Origin: G963422565 sp963422565
GTDB taxonomy: Bacteria > Pseudomonadota > Alphaproteobacteria > MPNO01
Direction of reading: 5' to 3'
Assembly: GCA_963422565.1 (NCBI GenBank)
Contig: OY730228.1
Span: 1,116,001 to 1,180,000, forward strand
Length of the DNA stretch: 64,000 nt
The translations under genes and the position numbers were made by a program. A model generated the notes under the pieces. It did no database searches. It saw nothing but the letters and a program-made list of their open reading frames with translations, and had not been told where the DNA came from. Shown here piece after piece: positions 45,924 through 54,397 of the stretch (positions are counted from its first letter, which is position 1; every line of letters begins with the position of its first letter).

Positions 45924-47510
45924 TCAGGCCGCGCCGGCAGCGGGCGGCGGGGCCTCGTCCGGCGCTTCGGCCGCCGGCGGCCCGTCTTCCTCGCCGAACC
46001 AATGCGCGCGCGAGGCCATGACGAGAGCGCTCGCCTCCTCCTCGGTCAGATCGTGATCGCGCAGCACCCCGTCCTCGCCGCCGATCACCTCATCGACCGA
46101 CAGATCGGCGAAATCGTCCCGGGTCCTGATGCCGGCCTCTCCCAGAGCCACCAACATCGCCGGCGTCAGCCCGTCGAGCGCGGCCAGATCGTCGGCGACG
46201 CCAAGCTCGCGCCGGCGGGCCGTATGCAGCTCGTCCCGTTCGATCAGATATTGCCGCGCGCGCGAGCGCAGCTCGGCGACCAGCTCCTGGTCGACCCCCT
46301 CGATGTCCAGCAGATCGTCCATCGGCACGAACGCCACCTCCTCGACCGAGGTGAAGCCTTCGGTGACGATCAGATGGGCGAGCACGTCGTCGACATGGAG
46401 CGCATCGACGAACATCTGCGAGCGGGTGCGGAACTCTTCCTGCCGGCGTTCCGACTCCTCGTCCTCGGTAAGAATCTTGATCTCCAGTCGGGTGAGCTGC
46501 GAGGCCAGCCGCACGTTCTGGCCGCGCCGACCGATCGCCAGGCTGAGCTGGTCGTCCGGTACCACGACATCGATCCGGTCCTCGTCGACGACCACCTTGG
46601 TGACCTCGGCCGGGGCCAGGGCGTTGACGACCAATGTCGCCGGATCCTCGTTCCACTGGATGATGTCGATCTTCTCGCCCTGCAGCTCGGCGACGACCGC
46701 CTGGACGCGGCTGCCCCGCATGCCGACGCAAGCGCCGACCGGGTCGATGCTGGCGTCGTTGGACAGCACCGCGATCTTGGCGCGGCTTCCGGGGTCGCGG
46801 GCCACCGCCTTGATCTCGATGATGCCGTCGTAGATCTCCGGCACCTCCTGGGCGAACAACCGGGCCATGAACTCGGGCCGGGTGCGCGACAGGAATATCT
46901 GCGGGCCGCGCGGCTCCTGGCGGACATCGTGAATATAGGCCCGCGCGCGGTCGTCGGTGCGGAAGGACTCGCGCGGGATCATCTCGTCGCGGCGCAGCAC
47001 CGCCTCCGCGCGCCCCAGATCGATCGTCGCGTTGCCGAATTCGACCCGCTTGACGATGCCGTTGACGATGACCCCGGCGCGGTCCTTGTATTCTTCGTAT
47101 TGCTGCTGGCGCTCGGCGTCGCGCACCCGCTGGACGATCACCTGCTTGGCGGTCTGCGCGGCGACGCGCCCGAAATCGATCGGCGGCAGCCGGTCGATCA
47201 GGAACTCGCCGATCTCGGCGTCGGCCTTCCGCCGCCGCGCCGCGTCGAGGGTGAGTTGGGTGACCTCGTTCTCGACCACCTCGACCACCTCGACATAGCG
47301 CGCGATCCCGATCTCTCCGGTCTTGCGGTCGACCCGCGCCCGAACATCGTGCTCCAGCCCGTATTTGAAGCGCGCCGCCTTCTGGATCGCCTGCTCCATG
47401 GCCTCGATCACCTCTTCGGGATCGATCAGCTTCTCCCGCGCCACCGTCTCGGCCATGTGGAGCAGCTCCCGCCGGTCGAGGCCGCCCGCAGGTATGATCT
47501 CGCTGTCCAT
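45924..47510 (-). CDS. nusA: transcription termination/antitermination factor NusA
   Basis: A 528-residue RNA-polymerase-binding factor. The N-terminal domain (AETVAREKLIDPEEVIEAME) is followed by an S1 domain (GVIVNGIVKRVEFGNATID). Two KH domains come next (VGACVGMRGSRVQAVVAELQ and LSLAIGRRGQNVRLASQLT), then two acidic C-terminal repeats as in E. coli. The last 20 residues are Pro/Ala-rich. Start at the ATG at 47510 behind GGGGAGTCGGCG. It follows rimP by 16 bases. Confidence 0.97.
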   Translation of the reverse strand: MDSEIIPAGGLDRRELLHMAETVAREKLIDPEEVIEAMEQAIQKAARFKYGLEHDVRARVDRKTGEIGIARYVEVVEVVENEVTQLTLDAARRRKADAEIGEFLIDRLPPIDFGRVAAQTAKQVIVQRVRDAERQQQYEEYKDRAGVIVNGIVKRVEFGNATIDLGRAEAVLRRDEMIPRESFRTDDRARAYIHDVRQEPRGPQIFLSRTRPEFMARLFAQEVPEIYDGIIEIKAVARDPGSRAKIAVLSNDASIDPVGACVGMRGSRVQAVVAELQGEKIDIIQWNEDPATLVVNALAPAEVTKVVVDEDRIDVVVPDDQLSLAIGRRGQNVRLASQLTRLEIKILTEDEESERRQEEFRTRSQMFVDALHVDDVLAHLIVTEGFTSVEEVAFVPMDDLLDIEGVDQELVAELRSRARQYLIERDELHTARRRELGVADDLAALDGLTPAMLVALGEAGIRTRDDFADLSVDEVIGGEDGVLRDHDLTEEEASALVMASRAHWFGEEDGPPAAEAPDEAPPPAAGAA

Positions 47511-47526
47511 CGCCGACTCCCCGTCC

Positions 47527-48030
47527 CTAAGTCTCCGCCGCGGCCGCGGCGGCCTCATCCGTCGTCAGGAGCTTGCCGCGCAGCACGGACTCGAACGGGA
47601 TCTCCCATTCGACGCCGCCGCACAGCATGCGCACGCTGTCGCCGTCCACCCCGAGCAGCCGGCCCTTGAACCGCCGGCGCCCGTCGAGCGGCGCGCGCGT
47701 CTCGATCCGCGCGTACCGGCCCTCGAACCTGGCATAGTCGCCCGGCTTGACCAGCGGGCGGTCGAGCCCGGGCGAGGACACTTCGAGCGTGTAGGCGCCG
47801 GCGATCGGATCCTCCACGTCGAGCAGCGCCGAGACGACCCGCGATATCCCCGCGCAGTCCTCGACGGTCATCCGCGCCCGGTCGCGGCGTTCGGCCATGA
47901 TCTGCAGGGTCTGACGGCCGCCACCGCCGGTCAGCCGCACCCGCACCAGATCGTAGCCGAGCCCTTCCAGACAGGGCGCCACCAACTCGCCGACTCCGTC
48001 GATCGCGTCCACCCGGTTCCAAGTCTCCAA
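47527..48030 (-). CDS. rimP: ribosome maturation factor RimP
   Basis: A 167-residue 30S-assembly factor. LVAPCLEGLGYDLVRVRLTG and the signature AYTLEVSSPGLDRPLVKPGDY near residue 88 are both present, with an SH3-like C-terminal domain. The 5' end is uncertain: I prefer the TTG at 48030, with GGAAGG five bases upstream. An upstream TTG at 48057 would lie inside the T-run of a terminator-like hairpin, and a GTG at 48012 is also possible. It is the first gene of the nusA-infB operon. Confidence 0.92.
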   Translation of the reverse strand: METWNRVDAIDGVGELVAPCLEGLGYDLVRVRLTGGGGRQTLQIMAERRDRARMTVEDCAGISRVVSALLDVEDPIAGAYTLEVSSPGLDRPLVKPGDYARFEGRYARIETRAPLDGRRRFKGRLLGVDGDSVRMLCGGVEWEIPFESVLRGKLLTTDEAAAAAAET

Positions 48031-48054
48031 TACGGCCTTCCGAACCGCCAAGCG

Positions 48055-48078
48055 CAAAAAAGCGGGCGCTGGCCCGCT
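48055..48078 (-). terminator. intrinsic terminator-like hairpin in the rimP leader
   Basis: On the minus strand a perfect 7-bp stem AGCGGGC / GCCCGCT with a 4-base loop (48078-48061), directly followed by TTTTTT (48060-48055). This is the best intrinsic terminator in the window and lies just before rimP. It either ends an upstream minus-strand RNA or attenuates the rimP-nusA operon. Confidence 0.75.
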
Positions 48079-48426
48079 GTTCGTATTGTCCCGCGCCGCC
48101 GCTCAGGGGTCCTGACTGTCTGCCACAATAAGCGTTCGGCCTTCCGGATTCAAGAGCGTGTTCTCGACGCCGCATGACCAATCGACCGGCAATTCCCGTT
48201 TCGGGGACCGCGACCGGCGAGCCGGAAGACCCCTCCCCGCCCACTCCCTCAAGAAACGGGTGATGATCTGGGCCGCGATGCCACCGGAGGCCGGCTGCCG
48301 GGACGCCGAAACGAGAACCGCCGCCGGTTGACGGGGCATCCCCGCGGCGCCAGGGTCTGCCGACCGTGGGGAGATCCGACGCTTCGGTTCGATCGGTCGT
48401 CCCTCCGCCGCGGATCGGGAGGCGCC
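48079..48426. other. divergent gap between the rimP operon and the THI5-like gene
   Basis: About 350 bases that must hold the promoter and leader of the rimP operon (minus) and the promoter of the binding-protein gene (plus). An open frame on the minus strand (48339-48103, ending ...EGRTLIVADSQDP) is somewhat protein-like, but has no ribosome-binding site and no family I know; I leave it uncalled. There is no tRNA here, unlike the metY gene in E. coli. Confidence 0.4.
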
Positions 48427-49392
48427 ATGACCGATCGCTTGCCCCTTCGCCTCGCCGCCGGATCGGGGCCGACATTCGGCGTCGACGACCTGTCCTGCGC
48501 GGCGGCGACCAGCTTCGGGTTCTGGGCCGACGAAGGCCTGGATGTGAGTTGGATGCCGGTTCACGGCGGCGTCGCCGCGATCGAAGCTGTGCTGAACGGG
48601 GCGGTGGATGTCTCCTATGGCGGGCTGGGGCCTCTCCTGAGATCCAGAGCGGCCGGCAACCCCGTCCGCGTCGTCGTTTCCATGGCGCGCGGTCTCGCGC
48701 AGAGCCTCGTGACCCAACGCCGGATCCGCTCCGAAAGTGCGCTGCGCGGCGTCTCCTGGGCGCTCGACGGCATGAACGCACTGAGCCACCATATGGCGCG
48801 GCTCACCGTCCGTGCCCTCGGCATCGACGAGGCGGAGATCGACTGGCGGGTCGTCGGGCCGCCGCCCGAGCGGATCGAACGGCTGGTCGCCGGCAGCATC
48901 GATGTCTCCCTGATCCGGGTCGAGGAAGCGGTATCGCTCACCCGCGCGCATGGGGACAGGCTTCACACGCTGCTCGGCCCGGACCGACTCGATCGGCTCG
49001 TCCCGGTCCAGCCGCACGGCGTTCTCGGAACGACCGAGGCCTTCGAGCGCGCCCGTCCCGAGGCGCTCGCCCGGCTGACGCGCGGGATGATCCGGGCCGC
49101 ACGCGCGCTGAACGACGACTTCGACGCGTTCCGCGCGGCGTGCGAGACGCATGTGAAGATGCGCGTTTCGGAGGACGAGCTGCGCGCGATCTGGCGACAT
49201 GAGCGCGACACCGGCGGCTTCGCCGTAAACGGCGAAATGTCGGACTCTCACTGGACGCGGCAGCGCGATCTCTGCGGCGCACTGTACCCGGAGACCGCGG
49301 GGATCGACCTCGACGCGGTGCTGGCGCGGAGCTTCGCCGCCGACGCGCTGCGGGCGCTCGGCCGCATCGACGGGGGCTTCGACCGGACCTGA
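48427..49392 (+). CDS. NMT1/THI5-like substrate-binding protein without signal peptide
   Basis: A 321-residue periplasmic-binding-protein fold of the SsuA/NMT1/THI5 class: FGFWADEGLDVSWMPVHGG near residue 33, then AIEAVLNGAVDVSYGGLGPL, are the hallmark segments. The ATG at 48427 has GGGAGGCGCC upstream, and no N-terminal hydrophobic segment is encoded, so the protein should stay in the cytoplasm. No ABC permease or ATPase is next to it. It interrupts the conserved block between rimP and yraN, suggesting a later insertion. Ligand unknown. Confidence 0.75.
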   Translation: MTDRLPLRLAAGSGPTFGVDDLSCAAATSFGFWADEGLDVSWMPVHGGVAAIEAVLNGAVDVSYGGLGPLLRSRAAGNPVRVVVSMARGLAQSLVTQRRIRSESALRGVSWALDGMNALSHHMARLTVRALGIDEAEIDWRVVGPPPERIERLVAGSIDVSLIRVEEAVSLTRAHGDRLHTLLGPDRLDRLVPVQPHGVLGTTEAFERARPEALARLTRGMIRAARALNDDFDAFRAACETHVKMRVSEDELRAIWRHERDTGGFAVNGEMSDSHWTRQRDLCGALYPETAGIDLDAVLARSFAADALRALGRIDGGFDRT

Positions 49393-49436
49393 AGAGCACG
49401 GGAAGGGCGCGCGCTCTCGTCCAGGACGGCTCCTTT

Positions 49437-49808
49437 TCAACGGTGCGTCGGGGCGATGACCGCATTGCCGAAGCGGTCGATCTCGGCGGTCAACCCGGGA
49501 TCGACGAAGGCGGTCGCATCGGTCTGCTCGAGGATCGCCGGCCCGTCGATCCGCGCCCCGGACCGGAGCGCGAGCCTGTCGTAGAGGGCGGTCTGGCGCA
49601 ATTCGCCGGGGACCGGGCTCAAGGCGCGGACGATATAGGGTTTCGGTCGACCGACATAAAGCTCCTCGGCCGCCGCGCCGCCCTCAGGCAGGCTGGGAAC
49701 GGTCGGCACCCAGGCCCGCTCCCGGACAGCCGCCGCCGACCGGTCGCGCGACGGCGCGCCGGGCCGGGCGGCCGGTAGCGGCCGAGGCGAGTCGGAATAG
49801 AGCGACAT
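49437..49808 (-). CDS. isolated C-terminal domain of a hydantoinase A/acetophenone carboxylase-type protein
   Basis: A 123-residue protein. From residue 65 it matches the end of HyuA/oxoprolinase proteins: LRQTALYDRLALRSGARIDG, PAILEQTDATAFVDPG and then a closing hairpin. The large ATPase-like N-terminal part of HyuA is missing. Yet the frame has its own ATG at 49808 with GGAGGA six bases upstream, so it may be expressed as a small subunit, as in multi-subunit acetophenone carboxylases. A degraded remnant is the alternative. It converges on the THI5-like gene. Confidence 0.6.
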   Translation of the reverse strand: MSLYSDSPRPLPAARPGAPSRDRSAAAVRERAWVPTVPSLPEGGAAAEELYVGRPKPYIVRALSPVPGELRQTALYDRLALRSGARIDGPAILEQTDATAFVDPGLTAEIDRFGNAVIAPTHR

Positions 49809-50045
49809 GGCGGTTCCTCCGCCGATTCTCGGTCGAACGGGCCGCCGGCCAAGCGGTTCGCCCGCACGAGCGTCGACCAGCGCAGGCCCTCTCTCCTCCC
49901 CCGTGAGTGGAAGGGTCGGGCCGGGACTTCCTTGTCGTCGGGTGGCGGACACCAGGTCGGGGCGTTCGGCGCGACCACGGCGAAGGCGGACAGGCGGAGG
50001 AGGTCGGCGATTGCGGAGGAGATCGGCGATTATGGAGACGGGCAG

Positions 50046-50402
50046 CTACTCGCGCCAAGCGTCCACGATGTGCCGAGGCAGGGTTCGGGGAGCGATCAGG
50101 ACGACATCGAACCTCTGCTCCAGGGCCGCGAGGTCGGGGCGCAGCTTGAGAAAATGCGCCGCCGCCCGGCCGATGCGCCGGCGCTGTCGGGGGCCGACCG
50201 ACTCGGCTGCGGCGGCCGTCGCACCGCGCGCCTTGACCTCGACATAGACGATCCGCCGGCCTCGGCGGACGATCAGGTCGATCTCTCCGGCGGTCGACCG
50301 GAAGCGCCGCGCCAGCGGCCGGTAGCCCTTGATCCGCAGGAGAAGGAGCGCCAGCGCCTCGGCCGTGCGGCCGCGCCGATCGTTGCGGAGTGCGCGGCTC
50401 AC
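50046..50402 (-). CDS. YraN/UPF0102 family protein
   Basis: A 118-residue protein with an endonuclease-like (PD-D/ExK) core: GEIDLIVRRGRRIVYVEVKAR near residue 39. The family is usually adjacent to rsmI; here its ATG overlaps the rsmI stop. Its true role is still unclear, although a resolvase-like nuclease has been proposed. Complete at both ends. Confidence 0.9.
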   Translation of the reverse strand: MSRALRNDRRGRTAEALALLLLRIKGYRPLARRFRSTAGEIDLIVRRGRRIVYVEVKARGATAAAAESVGPRQRRRIGRAAAHFLKLRPDLAALEQRFDVVLIAPRTLPRHIVDAWRE

Positions 50403-51334
50403 TCGCGCCGCCGCCGGATCATCGCCAGCGCCCGTTCGTAGACCATCCGCCGCGGGGCGCCGAGGGCCGCGGCGACCGCGGTCGCCGCGTCGCGAAGCGA
50501 CAGCGTCGCCAGGGCCCGGTCGAGCTCGGCATCGATCAACGACCGGGCGGCCTCCGCCGGCGCATCCGGCGGGGCGACGACGACGACGGTCTCGCCGCGA
50601 AGAGCCGCCGCGGCGGCCCTCTGCGCCAATATGTCGAGAGGGCCGCGCAGGATCTCCTCGTGACGCTTGGTGAGCTCGCGGGCGACCGCGGCCGCACGGG
50701 CGCCCAACACCTCGGCCATATCGGCGAGGCTCGCCGCGAGCCGCGGCGTCGTCTCCAGCAGGATCAGCGTCGCGTCGATGTCGGCGATCGCGAACAGGGC
50801 GCGGCGCCGGGCCGGGCGCCGCGCCGGTAGGTAGCCCGCGAAATGGAATCGGTCGGTGGGCAGCCCCGCCAACACCAGCGCCGCCAGCGGCGCCGACGGG
50901 CCCGGCACCACCGAGACCGCGATGCCGCGCGCCAGGGCCGCGCCGACGAGGCGGTAGCCGGGATCCGAGATCAACGGCATGCCGGCGTCCGAGACCAGGG
51001 CCACGATCGCGCCCGCCTCGAGGCGGGCGAGCAGACCCGGAGCCGCGCGCGCGGCGTTATGATCGTGGTAGGCTGTCAGCGGCGTGGAGATGTCATGGGC
51101 GGAGAGCAGCTTCCGTGTTACGCGGGTGTCCTCGCAGGCGATCACCTCGGCGTCCCGGAGCGTGTCCAGGGCGCGGAGCGAGATGTCCCGCAGATTGCCG
51201 ATCGGGGTGGCGACGAGGTGAAGCCCGGGCGTGGTGGGAACCGGGCGGCCCCCCGTACCCCGGCCGGTCTCGGATGACGAATGCCCCGCAGACGCGGCGG
51301 ACGACGGGTCCGGCGCCGCGGACCGTGCTGGCAT
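50399..51334 (-). CDS. rsmI: 16S rRNA 2'-O-methyltransferase RsmI
   Basis: Methylates C1402 of 16S rRNA using SAM. The 311-residue protein has HLVATPIGNLRDISLRALD near residue 38, CEDTRVTRKLL, and the SAM-site SDAGMPLISDPGYRLV near residue 110. Start is uncertain: the ATG at 51334 yields a 30-residue Ser/Pro-rich leader, and one at 51355 is also in frame. Either overlaps the divergent lipoprotein gene's 5' end by more than 50 bases. Confidence 0.93.
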   Translation of the reverse strand: MPARSAAPDPSSAASAGHSSSETGRGTGGRPVPTTPGLHLVATPIGNLRDISLRALDTLRDAEVIACEDTRVTRKLLSAHDISTPLTAYHDHNAARAAPGLLARLEAGAIVALVSDAGMPLISDPGYRLVGAALARGIAVSVVPGPSAPLAALVLAGLPTDRFHFAGYLPARRPARRRALFAIADIDATLILLETTPRLAASLADMAEVLGARAAAVARELTKRHEEILRGPLDILAQRAAAAALRGETVVVVAPPDAPAEAARSLIDAELDRALATLSLRDAATAVAAALGAPRRMVYERALAMIRRRRE

Positions 51335-52587
51335 GGCTGGTTGCGGCCCTCCCATTGCTGGCAGCCTGCGCAGAAAAGACAGTACCCGGCGCGCCTCCGG
51401 CCGCGCAACAGCCGCAAGCCGGGCAGGCGGCGGCGAGGTCCGAACCCCGGCCCGGACCGCAACCCGGGCAGCAGCCGGCGCCGCGCGTCCGACCGGCCGC
51501 CCCCGCGACGACGCCGAGCGAGGTTCGGGTCGGACTCCTGCTGCCCTTGAGCGGCCCCGCCGCGGCGGTCGGCCGGGCGCTCATGAACGCGGCCGCGATG
51601 GCGCTGTTCGAGGTCGGCACCGATCGCCTCGTGCTGTTGCCCGAGGACACCGGGGGCACCCCGGAGGGCGCCGCGGCGGCGGCGCGGAAGCTGACCGCGC
51701 GCGAGCCGGCGCTGTTGCTCGGACCGCTGTTCTCGGTCTCGACCCGGGCGGTCGCGCCGATCGCCCGGGCGGCCGGTCTGACCGTGATCTCCTTCTCCAA
51801 CGACCGGATGGCGGCGGGGCCGGGGGTGTTCCTGATCGGCGTGTCGCCGATCCAGCAGATCCGGCGGGTGACCGCCCATGCGCTGCGCCAGGGCTACCGG
51901 CGCTTCGCCGCCCTCGTGCCCGACACGGCCCTCGGCCGGCGGATCGAGTCCGAGCTGCCGGATATCCTCGGCGGCGGCGCCCTGGTGCGGACGGTCCGTC
52001 TGACCGGCGAGACCGCCGCCGCCATGCGGGCCGTTGCGGAGTACGACCAGCGCCTCGCCGCGCTGCGCCGCTCCCAACGCGGGCGCTACGGCGCCGAGAC
52101 GGTGGGCGATCCGAGCTACGACGCCCTGCTGCTCGCGGTGAGCGGCGCCCAGCTGCGGGAAGCGGCGGCCTATCTGCCCTTCTTCGACATCGATACGGCG
52201 CGGATCAGGATACTCGGCCTGTCGTCCTGGCGCGGCGACCCCGACGTTCGGGAAGCGATCCTGCGCGGCGCCTGGTTCGCAGCGCCTCCGACCGAGGCAC
52301 TGGACCGGTTCGTCGCCCGTTATCGCGAGACGTTCGGGGCCAGGCCGAACGGTCTGGAGAGACTCGCCTATGACGCGGTGGCGCTCGCCGCGGCTTTCGC
52401 CCGCCTGGACCACGCGTTCACCGAGGCCGCGCTCACGGATCCGGCCGGCTTCGCCGGCAGTGGCGGCATCTTCCGGTTCCGGCCGGGGGGGGAATCCGAG
52501 CACGGGCTGGCGGTCTTCCAGGTCAACGAGGGGGCCGCCCGCCGGATCGACCCTGCGCCGCCCGGCTTCGCCGCCCCGGCGAACTGA
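51274..52587 (+). CDS. penicillin-binding protein activator LpoA-like lipoprotein
   Basis: A 437-residue outer-membrane lipoprotein. The signal sequence has the lipobox LLAAC near residue 32 (VLAWLVAALPLLAACAEK). A 45-residue Pro/Gln/Ala-rich linker follows, then a periplasmic-binding-protein-like domain (VRVGLLLPLSGPAAAVGRAL) as in the LpoA family (formerly YraM/LppC). It is expected to activate PBP1A-type synthases; a class A PBP gene lies 3 kb downstream. It is divergent from rsmI, as yraM is in other Proteobacteria, and the two 5' ends overlap unless a later start (GTG at 51325) is used. Confidence 0.87.
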   Translation: MTNAPQTRRTTGPAPRTVLAWLVAALPLLAACAEKTVPGAPPAAQQPQAGQAAARSEPRPGPQPGQQPAPRVRPAAPATTPSEVRVGLLLPLSGPAAAVGRALMNAAAMALFEVGTDRLVLLPEDTGGTPEGAAAAARKLTAREPALLLGPLFSVSTRAVAPIARAAGLTVISFSNDRMAAGPGVFLIGVSPIQQIRRVTAHALRQGYRRFAALVPDTALGRRIESELPDILGGGALVRTVRLTGETAAAMRAVAEYDQRLAALRRSQRGRYGAETVGDPSYDALLLAVSGAQLREAAAYLPFFDIDTARIRILGLSSWRGDPDVREAILRGAWFAAPPTEALDRFVARYRETFGARPNGLERLAYDAVALAAAFARLDHAFTEAALTDPAGFAGSGGIFRFRPGGESEHGLAVFQVNEGAARRIDPAPPGFAAPAN

Positions 52588-52600
52588 CGCGCGCCTCGGG

Positions 52601-53791
52601 TCAGGCGAGGAGAGCGGCCAGCACCGCGTCGAGGCGCATGCGGCCGCGCGGCGTCGCGCGCAGCCCGTCCCGGTCGTTCGCGACGAAGCCGCCGCCGATC
52701 AGCCGGTCGAGCGACGACGCGTCGAGCAGGTCCTCGGGGGGCGCTCCGAAGAGCGCCGCGAAACGGCTGCGGGCGATCCCGTCTCGGAGCCGGAGGCCCA
52801 TCATCACGACTTCCTCCAGCCTGGTTCGTGCGTCGAGCGCTTCCGCGCGCACCGTCGCATGGCCCCCGGCCTCGACCTCGGCACGCCAGGCTTCCGGCGC
52901 GCGGCGCTGCGCGAAGGCGGTCATCGTCCCGGCGGCGGTGATGCGGCCATGCGCGCCGGGACCGATCCCCGCATAGTCCGCACCCTGCCAGTAGAGCAGG
53001 TTGTGCCGGCATTCCCCGCCGGGCGCGGCGTGGTTGGATATCTCGTAGGCGGGCAGCCCCGCCGCCTCCAGGATTCGCTGCGTCTCGACATACATCTCCA
53101 CCTGGGCGGCGTCCGACGGCGTGTCGAGCGCGCCGCGCCGCCGCGCCGCGTGAAAGGCGGTGCCGGGCTCGATGGTGAGCTGATAGACCGACAGATGGCC
53201 CACGCCGCCGCCCGGGACGAGCGCGCAGGCCCGCTCGAGCTCCCGCCGCCAGTCGCCCGGGCTCTGGCCGGGCCTGGCGTAGATCAGATCGAATGACGTA
53301 CGCGCGAACAGCTCGCCGGCGGCGGCGAGGGCGGCGAGCGCCTCCTCCACCCCGTGCGCGCGGCCGAGCGCCGCCAGCCCCGCCGGTTCCAGCGACTGCA
53401 CGCCGAGCGACAGCCGGTTCACCCCGGCATCGCGGAAGGCGGCGAGCCTGCCCGCCTCGACCGAGGTGGGGTTGGCCTCGAGCGTCACCTCGAGCGACGG
53501 CGCCGCGCGCCACCGCCGGCGCGCCCGCGCGATCACCGACGCCGCGGTCTCGGGCGGCATCAGCGACGGCGTACCGCCGCCGAAGAAGACGGTCTCGAGC
53601 CGCCGGCCTTCGGTCAGAGCGGCGAAATGATCGAGCTCGGCAAGCAGCGCGCGACGCCAGCGCGTCTCGTCGATCTCGATCCGGACATGGCTGTTGAAGT
53701 CGCAATAGGGGCATTTGGACAGGCAGAACGGCCAGTGCACGTAGAGGCCGAGCGAGTCGGCCCCGGCGCGGAAGGGCCGTCGGGCGCTCAC
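52601..53791 (-). CDS. hemW: radical SAM haem chaperone HemW
   Basis: A 396-residue radical-SAM protein that inserts haem into target proteins; formerly called a coproporphyrinogen III oxidase. The radical SAM motif is at Cys23, Cys27 and Cys30 (CLSKCPYC), with GGGTPS near residue 72 and NPTS near residue 109. The C-terminal HemN-like domain is present. The GTG start overlaps the rdgB stop. It converges on the LpoA-like gene with a 13-base gap. Confidence 0.95.
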   Translation of the reverse strand: MSARRPFRAGADSLGLYVHWPFCLSKCPYCDFNSHVRIEIDETRWRRALLAELDHFAALTEGRRLETVFFGGGTPSLMPPETAASVIARARRRWRAAPSLEVTLEANPTSVEAGRLAAFRDAGVNRLSLGVQSLEPAGLAALGRAHGVEEALAALAAAGELFARTSFDLIYARPGQSPGDWRRELERACALVPGGGVGHLSVYQLTIEPGTAFHAARRRGALDTPSDAAQVEMYVETQRILEAAGLPAYEISNHAAPGGECRHNLLYWQGADYAGIGPGAHGRITAAGTMTAFAQRRAPEAWRAEVEAGGHATVRAEALDARTRLEEVVMMGLRLRDGIARSRFAALFGAPPEDLLDASSLDRLIGGGFVANDRDGLRATPRGRMRLDAVLAALLA

Positions 53792-54396
53792 CGCCGGCGC
53801 CCGGGCAGACAGGCGGCGACGAGCCGGGCGAAGGCCGCCTGGCGGTGGCTGATCGCGTGCTTGTCCTCGGGCGCCATCTCGCCGAACGTCGCGCTGCCGC
53901 CGGCGGGAACGAAGACCGGATCGTAGCCGAAGCCGTTGCCGCCGCGCGGCGGCCAGACCAGCCGGCCGTCGACGCGGCCCTCGAAGGTCTCGCAATGGCC
54001 GTCGGGCCAGGCCAGCGCCAGCGCGCAGACGAAGGCCGCATCCCGCCGGGCGCCTGCCGGGATCGCAGCCTCGACACGGGTCATCGCCGCCGCAAAATCG
54101 CGCCCCGGCCCGGCCCAGCGCGCGGAATGGATGCCTGGCGCGCCGCCCAGGGCCGCCACGGACAGGCCCGAATCGTCGGCCAGCGCCGCCAGCCCGGCGG
54201 CGCCCGCGGCGGCGCGCGCCTTGAGCGCGGCGTTGGCGCGGAAGTCGGCGCCCGTCTCCTCCGGCGCCGCCAGCCCCAGCGCCGCGGCGGAGACCGTCTC
54301 GATGCCGCAGGGGGCGAGCAGCGCCGCGATCTCCGCCGCCTTGCCCGCGTTATGCGTCGCCGCCAGCAGCCGGGTCCCGATGAAGGCCCGCGCCAT
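53788..54396 (-). CDS. rdgB: dITP/XTP pyrophosphatase
   Basis: A 202-residue house-cleaning nucleotide pyrophosphatase that removes non-canonical purine nucleotides. The phosphate-binding ATHNAGKAAEI is at residues 13-23, the catalytic region ALADDSGLSV near residue 70, and NGFGYDPVFVP near residue 155. The start follows one base after the rph stop, as in most Proteobacteria, and its stop overlaps hemW. Confidence 0.96.
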   Translation of the reverse strand: MARAFIGTRLLAATHNAGKAAEIAALLAPCGIETVSAAALGLAAPEETGADFRANAALKARAAAGAAGLAALADDSGLSVAALGGAPGIHSARWAGPGRDFAAAMTRVEAAIPAGARRDAAFVCALALAWPDGHCETFEGRVDGRLVWPPRGGNGFGYDPVFVPAGGSATFGEMAPEDKHAISHRQAAFARLVAACLPGRRR

Positions 54397-54397
54397 G

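Noticed and set aside
48103..48339. Minus-strand 78-residue frame upstream of rimP
   Set aside because: Partly protein-like but without a ribosome-binding site or recognisable homology; kept only as a note in the gap description.
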